Part shown: piece after piece, positions 58,166 to 64,000 of the stretch | How the letters are laid out: every line of letters starts with the position of its first letter | Position numbering within the stretch: position 1 is the stretch's first letter | DNA from: Leptodactylus fallax | Lineage: Eukaryota; Chordata; Amphibia; Anura; Leptodactylidae | Assembly (NCBI GenBank): GCA_947044405.1 | Contig: CAMRHE010000018.1 | Span: 2,294,001-2,358,000 of the forward strand | DNA: 64,000 nucleotides | Direction: 5' to 3' | The notes under the pieces: generated by a model | Told to the model about the DNA's origin: nothing | Database searches by the model: none | Seen by the model: only the letters and a program-made list of their open reading frames with translations | Made by a program: the position numbers and the translations under genes

Positions 58166-59757
58166 CCTTCCTCTAGTGTTAGATTTCTGTTACTCTTTCT
58201 TATGTTAACGGGTCGGTTTTGACCCGTGTCTTAAATCACCCCTAGGATACCCTAAAAACAGTTATTTATGATCCAATTTGTTTCTTACCTCTTAGTTACC
58301 TTGTTAGGGTTTCTCATCCATGGAAGGATTGATTTTAATATTTTTGTTGTGGCCCCCTGGGCCTTTCATTTGAGAGCGTACCCTTCATTTTCAATATAAA
58401 AATATTGTCAAATGAACCTCAAGAGAATAATATAAACTTAAAAAAAGTTTGTTATATTACCTGACTATTACTGATGGGTTTTAGAACACATTTCTTAAAT
58501 GTAAAAAAAATATACATATATATATTTTATATTATTAACTCTAGTAACATCTATGGTGTTACTGGTCAATTTTGACCCATATCTAACTACTTTATGAAAA
58601 AGGCAAAAAACAGATTTTTTTTTTTATAGAACTTTAATACAAATAAAAGATGAAAATTATATTAACATTAATAGCAATAATAATAAAAAGTAACTTTTCT
58701 AGGTCAAACAAACAAACAACAATCAATCAGATGCATTAGTATTTAGATGCATGTGTGGCAAAAAGTGACACTTTTTGTGTGTTCTTTGCAGAGGTATTTT
58801 TTGCAGGCGAAGCACGATGTGTTTGTCTTTCTGTCCTTATTGCTAGGGCAGACCTGACACCTCTTTCTTTTAGAATCAGGTGGTCTCACTGGGGTTGTGG
58901 CTGTTGTGGTTGATGTTGAGGCAGGGCTGGTTGAGGAGGATGCTGGTGATGATGCTCTTTGTGTTGCTGTGGGTGTGGGCGAAGCACTTGTTGAGCTCTG
59001 GAGTTGTCGGACCAAGGCTGCAGCGGCTGGGTCTCGGGGCACCCGTTCCCTTTGGTCAATGTGCGCCTTGACAAGGGACATTTACAGCATCTGCCCTGCC
59101 ATGTACATCTGGAGGTACTGAGCTCCAAATGATCTTGCCACTTTTGGATTTGAATCTTTCAGCGGGAGCAGCTTCAGCACCGGTGACCTCCTCATCAGAC
59201 TGATCAGAACTGTCTGTGTCTTCCGCTTGATACTCCACATCATCTTCCTCCTCAGAAACCTGTTCATCTGTATCAGTTTGCTGCTGTGTGTCCTCTGATT
59301 CATTATCATCCAAGATATAATCCAGAATTTGGCTTGCATCTAATCTTCTCCTCATTGTTGCATGGTGTAAACTGAAGATGTATACTCTGCAAAGTACCAA
59401 CTGTAAGCTGATTTGGCCATACATGCCTGGACATGTCCCTAACTCAAGTTGTTGGAGGTAGAGCTGGCTGTGGGCTGTTGGTTTATATTGTGTTTATGAG
59501 TTCAGTTTTGGGACTTATTATTGTTTTTTTACTCTTATATTAGACCTGGGTCGAAATTGACCCCAACAACACAAATGTTATAATTTTAATAAGAGCATTT
59601 TACAATTTAGTAAAATAGTTTTATTTTATTGTATTTTGTTTAAAAATAAGTTCCTGAAAAAGTCAAAAAGTCTTGATGCAATAAACAAATGTATGTAGAA
59701 TTTGTATGCATTTAAAACCTAAAACGGGTCGGTCACGACCCTAACACTAGAGGAAGG
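58166..59757 (-). mobile_element. Internally deleted piggyBac element
   Basis: Tips CCTTCCTCTAGTGTTAG and the mirror CTAACACTAGAGGAAGG; TTAA precedes the left tip, while the right target has decayed to ATAT. Near each end are palindromes of the type GGGTCnnnnnnGACCC (58209-58226, 58564-58577, 59548-59564, 59725-59741). The remnant transposase is on the minus strand. Confidence 0.93.
58743..59355 (-). pseudogene. piggyBac transposase, ends only, catalytic core deleted
   Basis: The N-terminal part begins MRRRLDASQILDYILDD at 59355 and is very acidic (EDTQQQTDTDEQVSEEEDD), ending near KIIWSSVPPD, as in piggyBac proteins just before the catalytic domain. It is followed almost at once, in another frame, by the C-terminal part: AHIDQR, a Ser/Thr/Pro linker, then the cysteine-rich domain RCQVCPSNKDRKTNTSCFAC and CKEHT...FCHTC. 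The domain with the three catalytic Asp residues is missing. The termini look well preserved, which suggests a young deletion derivative moved in trans. Confidence 0.92.
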
Positions 59758-60382
59758 ATATTTAGATGTACAGATTGCCAGAGTCAAATAATGCCAGACT
59801 AGGAACATACACTTAAGGTCACCAGTATTACTTATGCCCTTTCTTTGGTTACCATACATTTTTGATGCTTGCACACCTTGAATTCCAAAGAAATACTTGT
59901 GACAATACCTCCAGACATGCTTACCCAAGGAGGAACTGTGAGTTCATAATTCACTGCATTATTCAAGAATACATCGTGAGCATCATAATTCCTTGAATCT
60001 ACCACCAAATTTATCCCCTCGGCTGTGTTACAGCTTCTGTGCCTGCGGCCTTACAGCGCCATACTATTAAGGTTCTGAGTGTTAACTATAGGCTCAGCGC
60101 GACAAAATAGTATGCCGCAGAGTGGGGTGGGGTTAAACACTCGATTGTCAGGTGATTGAATCATTTAAGTATGCATTAAAAAAATCACAGTTGACAGCAG
60201 CCTTGTGTAAATAGGGCAATTGGTTGCCAACAAATGCAAACTGTACGGGGATGAATAATTTATTCAGCCCCCCCTACAGGACTGATGATGCATGGAAATA
60301 CAGGAGACGATCAGACAAAAATTGGAAATAAACACTCCTGAGGAACATTCATTCCTGATCATTGCTGCAAAGTCAGCCTTTG
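59758..60382. other. Noncoding DNA
   Basis: No coding or repeat feature recognised. Confidence 0.4.
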
Positions 60383-60731
60383 TAAGGGTATCGTCACATG
60401 GAGGAATTTGTCCCGGATTTGTTGGCGGATTTCGAAATCTGCATTCCATTGTTTTCAATGGGAGGCAGAGATCACAGCAGGATGTGGAAAAAAGAAGCGC
60501 CCTGCTCGATCTTGCCGTGTATTCCGTGGCTGATTTAGCCACGGAGTCCATGGCTCGAGACTCCCTGCTAATTAGGCCCATTCATCTGGGCCTAATCAGC
60601 AGCGGGAAGCCGCAACGGAATGCTGATGCACTGCATCAACATCCTGTCACGGCTAGACTGTGGGCAAAAATGCCAGCAGCGGAAAATGAAGAGGAATTCC
60701 TTTTCATTTTCCGCCGTGTGAACATACCCTA
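60383..60731. mobile_element. MITE with AGGGTATGTTCACACGG-type ends
   Basis: The left end AAGGGTATCGTCACATGG pairs with the right end GTGTGAACATACCCT. Internal text GGAATGCTGATGC and CCACGGAATACACGGC-type phrases are palindromic (ATTAGGCCCATTCATCTGGG with CCTAATCAG). Confidence 0.75.
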
Positions 60732-62439
60732 AAGGTACCTTAAACAAGTCAGACAATTAAGCATCGGGCCGTTAGTTTAGTAATTGTATGTACATTTACA
60801 TTGGTCAGTTATTGGGAATGAACAGTCCTAGGAACATCTGTTCTCAATACATGGCCAGATCATTGCCCTGTGTAAAGAGGCCTTAAGTGTTAGACCCATA
60901 GACAAATTATAGACTTCTACAACCAAATTTGAACCTTTCCTGCTCCACCAATACTCTGCATTGGGCTGGAAAATTGCTGCTTTATAGCAAAAAAGTTAAC
61001 TGACAAAATTTTAAAACATTAATGAATTAAATATACATTGATGGAAGAAACAGTTAAAAAATAGATAAACACAAGCATCTCAATCCCAGTATTGCTCTAA
61101 CCATATCACAGATATTAATAATCTTATAATGCTGCATCAACAGAACACCAAATTAGGGTGACTTTACATGTATAGATATCTGACTAATTTCTCCAAACAG
61201 ACAAATGTAAGTATAAATTGGCCAAGTGATCTGGCTGAAATCTGTCTCATCTGCCAGAAAATTGACCTAACCTGCATAACTTCCCTGCTAATCACAATGT
61301 AAACAGAAAGACAATTGCATTGTAGGGATTAGAACGGTTTTATTTTTGGATGATCAAAACAAATAAAGGAAGTTGAGGATTTGTTGTATCCTAAGAAAAT
61401 ATCTGTGTGTATAAAACGCCAACACTGTGATCGATTTTATCATCTGTAAAATCAGTCTGCTTAGAGTCCCCTTAAAAGATACTTTAGACATAAAGATTGT
61501 TGTTTACAAATCAGACTAATGAAGCAATAATATTTCCAACTAAACGCACCTGTCAATCGAAAGATTTGTGAATTATCAGCAATCATATCTTTTATGTACC
61601 CTTAAAAATCAATGTCCATCACTTGGCAAACTCCCATTTTTGGCTCACGCATCTTCCCCCAGTTCCTATGATGTTGCACCACTTTCCCGCAAAGCCACGT
61701 CCTTTTTCTGTACAAATCATAAAACTGTAAAAAAGTGTCTAAAACACTTGATAAATTTGGCGCTAAGCATATTAGACAGTTTTTTTTTAGCAGGAATTAA
61801 ATTAAAATTCTAGAGCATTTTCCTTAGTAAATCTACCTCATTATGTTTAGAATGCATTAGAAACTACTTTTATCTTATAGCTAATAGGAATACCAAAACT
61901 CTTCTGAACTTTCTGAACTTCATGCTGTTTAATAGTTGAGACATACATAACCTATGTATATCTTTTCCTGTCATGCCTTTAGAAAAAATATATTGTGCTA
62001 TAGAAATAACTGATAATAAACTGTAGTCTGGAACAGAATTGCATGTTATCAATGGAAGTAACACATTGGGTTAGATTAAACATAAACACTATATCGTCAT
62101 TTTGTTAGAATATGCAATGACTAGAAATTTATATCACTTAAAAAAAGAAATGAGATGCACAGAAAAGCTGTCTTCTATTTCAATAGTCATAAAGATCAGA
62201 GAATGGGTATACAGCGAAAATGGAAGATGAATTTCTCGCCAGATAGAGGTTGAGAAGAATGAATCTAAGCGTAGCTCTAGTCACAGGTTCTGCAGGAGGC
62301 AGATTCAGGGCGGAATTTGCCGCTGATTTTGAGCCACTACTTGCCGTTGATTTTCAGTGGCTTTCAATGGCTTTATAGACTGCTACGTTTAGAGCGCTAA
62401 ACCACCACTAGTTGCTTAAGGTAGCTACTACTGAGTAAT
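60732..62439. other. Noncoding DNA, mostly unique
   Basis: No exon, RNA gene or bounded repeat found. 62265-62410 has CGCTGATTTTGAG/CCGTTGATTTTCAG text like a decayed MITE. Confidence 0.4.
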
Positions 62440-62662
62440 TTAAAGGGGTTTTCACAATAGATATGTCCTTTCCTTTGAATAGGCCTTCAATATTAGGTCA
62501 GTGGGATTCCGAATATACACCTGCAACCAATCTACTTAGTAGTGGCTGAGCAGGCTATAGCAGCTTATCCCCATTCACTTAAATAAAGACGAACTGCATT
62601 ACCAGACCAAACCATAGGCAAGCAAAAAGGCAGTCATGTTTTTCTGATTCTGGACAACCCAT
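62440..62662. mobile_element. TTAA MITE, decayed
   Basis: TTAA at 62440-62443 opens AAAGGGGTTTTCACAATAG. The right end GGACAACCCATTTTATT is a damaged mirror of the GGGTTGTCC family end. Confidence 0.55.
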
Positions 62663-64000
62663 TTTATTATTGCCATCAAAGTCATAATAGATGCCCGTCT
62701 AGGAAGCCCCTGTAGCTCCCAGATATAAATTCTAATACTACAAGGGCTTAAAGCTTTGGCAGTTACAGTGCTATAGGTTGCCTTCTCCTACACTGCAGAC
62801 TCCACGTCTGGTGTTCTACTAATATCTAATCTAAAACCATAATACATCTTGGGAATCTGCACTATTTCAAATGTCACACCCATTCATTTTGGCTATTTCC
62901 TCGAGAGGTATTCTTTCCATTTGTAAAAATGCAAAGCCAAAGAGCAAAATTTCCATCCAAAACATTTATACAATATATGAATTTCTCAGTGCTGTGAGAG
63001 ATTGTACTGTTTACCCAGGCACTGTATACAGTGTGGAGCACATAGGAAAATATCTTGTTCTCATAAAACTGTTGAAAATTAAAACCTTAGTGATATCTGC
63101 ATTTAATTTGCCCAAAGGAGAAGGAATGTCAAATTCTTTCTCTTTCCTTTTTTCTTTTTTTCAAAAGAAAAAAATATTGAAATGTGTTTCTCACATGAGT
63201 GCAAACCCAAGTATGCTTTTTTTGTTTTATTTCCAGTCCAAAAATATGATTAGATCACTACGCCTTCCAGGTCAGCGGCTCATATAGCAGGTTAAGCAAT
63301 GCCTCTGTGCCACTGTTCTGTGCAGACCACCAGGATTGAAGTTTATATATTCAAATCTGAGTTAGATTGTGGCATAACCACAAACCATTGTATGTTATTA
63401 ACAGTGGGGTTACAGTAAATGATAGACAAACACAATCTTTGCACACTAAGTCTACTTCTCCCTATAGTAAACACGTGTTATTAATGAAACATTTCAAACA
63501 CATTTCGCTGCCTGCTAAATCAAATCCTTCAGCATGACTGACAGGGCTGCATTTTCCTAAGTGCACTAAACAAACAATACAAAAGGTTATTTTGGCTTTG
63601 GGAGAGAAACACATTCATAAGATAGAAATCACTGAGCGCTAACTTCCAGAACAGCTAAATCAATCTCTTCTGGAAATGGGAGTGTGACTAGGTTTAAGTT
63701 TGTGTCTGACTAGTGATTTTGATGTCATAGTTGAGGACAAATGTTTTCATTGCTCCAAGAATATATTTGTTTCTTTTGTAGGGGTGTGATTATAGTGTTT
63801 CAGGCACTGAGCAGAGCATACGCTGGGGTAGATCAACTCTGACATCATTGCACCTGTGTTTAGATGTTTGTGAGCTCCATGAAGCTTAGTATTTGAATGG
63901 GTATAATGCAAATGAATCATTCTTTATACATGTCTGCCCGTCTTGTGTTAGGACATATTAACATTATATAAGTGTCCTTCATAAGCTGGACATGTCCAGA
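62663..64000. other. Noncoding DNA
   Basis: A 138-codon open stretch at 62871-63287 shows no known domain and mixed hydrophobic text; I do not support it as a gene. No repeat boundaries seen. Confidence 0.4.

Noticed and set aside
62871..63287. 138-codon + strand frame as an exon
   Set aside because: The start is not supported, the translation has no known motif and includes a Phe/Lys low-complexity run.

Overview
This is vertebrate nuclear DNA, most likely from a frog or other amphibian. The window has no dense coding and no operon-like layout. It is packed with DNA transposons (Tc1/mariner, hAT, piggyBac and many TTAA-flanked MITEs), a Penelope-like retroelement, L2/CR1-like LINE pieces and minisatellites. 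The mix of families is typical of anuran genomes, but the species cannot be named from the sequence alone.

One host gene can be supported. On the + strand, small exons at about 5.1, 8.0, 9.8, 11.9, 17.1 and 18.3 kb, a transmembrane exon at 43.1 kb and a terminal exon at 45.4 kb fit one model. It is a small single-pass membrane protein with a Ser/Thr-rich, mucin-like ectodomain. All ectodomain exons are symmetric phase 1-1 and carry AG/GT splice borders (one donor is weak). At least five lie in duplicated intron blocks, so the ectodomain appears to have grown by tandem exon duplication. I do not recognise the gene; its first exon should lie upstream of the part I can read.

Layout. 1-4.65 kb: a MITE, then two Tc1 elements of different families inserted in one TA microsatellite. 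5-12 kb: host exons and MITEs. 12.8-14.7 kb: a hAT element with an exact 8-bp target duplication, followed by a decayed BED-finger relic. 16.8-18.4 kb: more duplicated host exons. 19.1-21 kb: a minus-strand LINE. 21.9-23.5 kb: a Tc1. 24.0-28.0 kb: two hAT elements. 28.2-41.5 kb: a tandem amphibian repeat of about 360 bp per unit, split by two hATs (each with an internal minisatellite) and by a Penelope-like element that was itself hit by a Tc1. 41.8-42.9 kb: two MITEs that share one TTAA. 43-47 kb: the last host exons plus degraded Tc1s. 47.5-52.6 kb: MITEs, a 69-bp minisatellite and a TA-flanked transposon. 53.8-60.7 kb: LINE fragments, a MITE, an internally deleted piggyBac and a further MITE. 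From about 60.7 kb onward the DNA is mostly unique noncoding sequence.

The strongest candidates for new biology are the mini-exon membrane protein gene with its duplicated exon cassettes, the hammerhead-like motif in the terminal repeat of the Penelope-like element, and the repeated association of expanded minisatellites with the interiors of DNA transposons. None of the transposase or reverse transcriptase genes is intact. Two Tc1 transposases are each a single base from an open frame.
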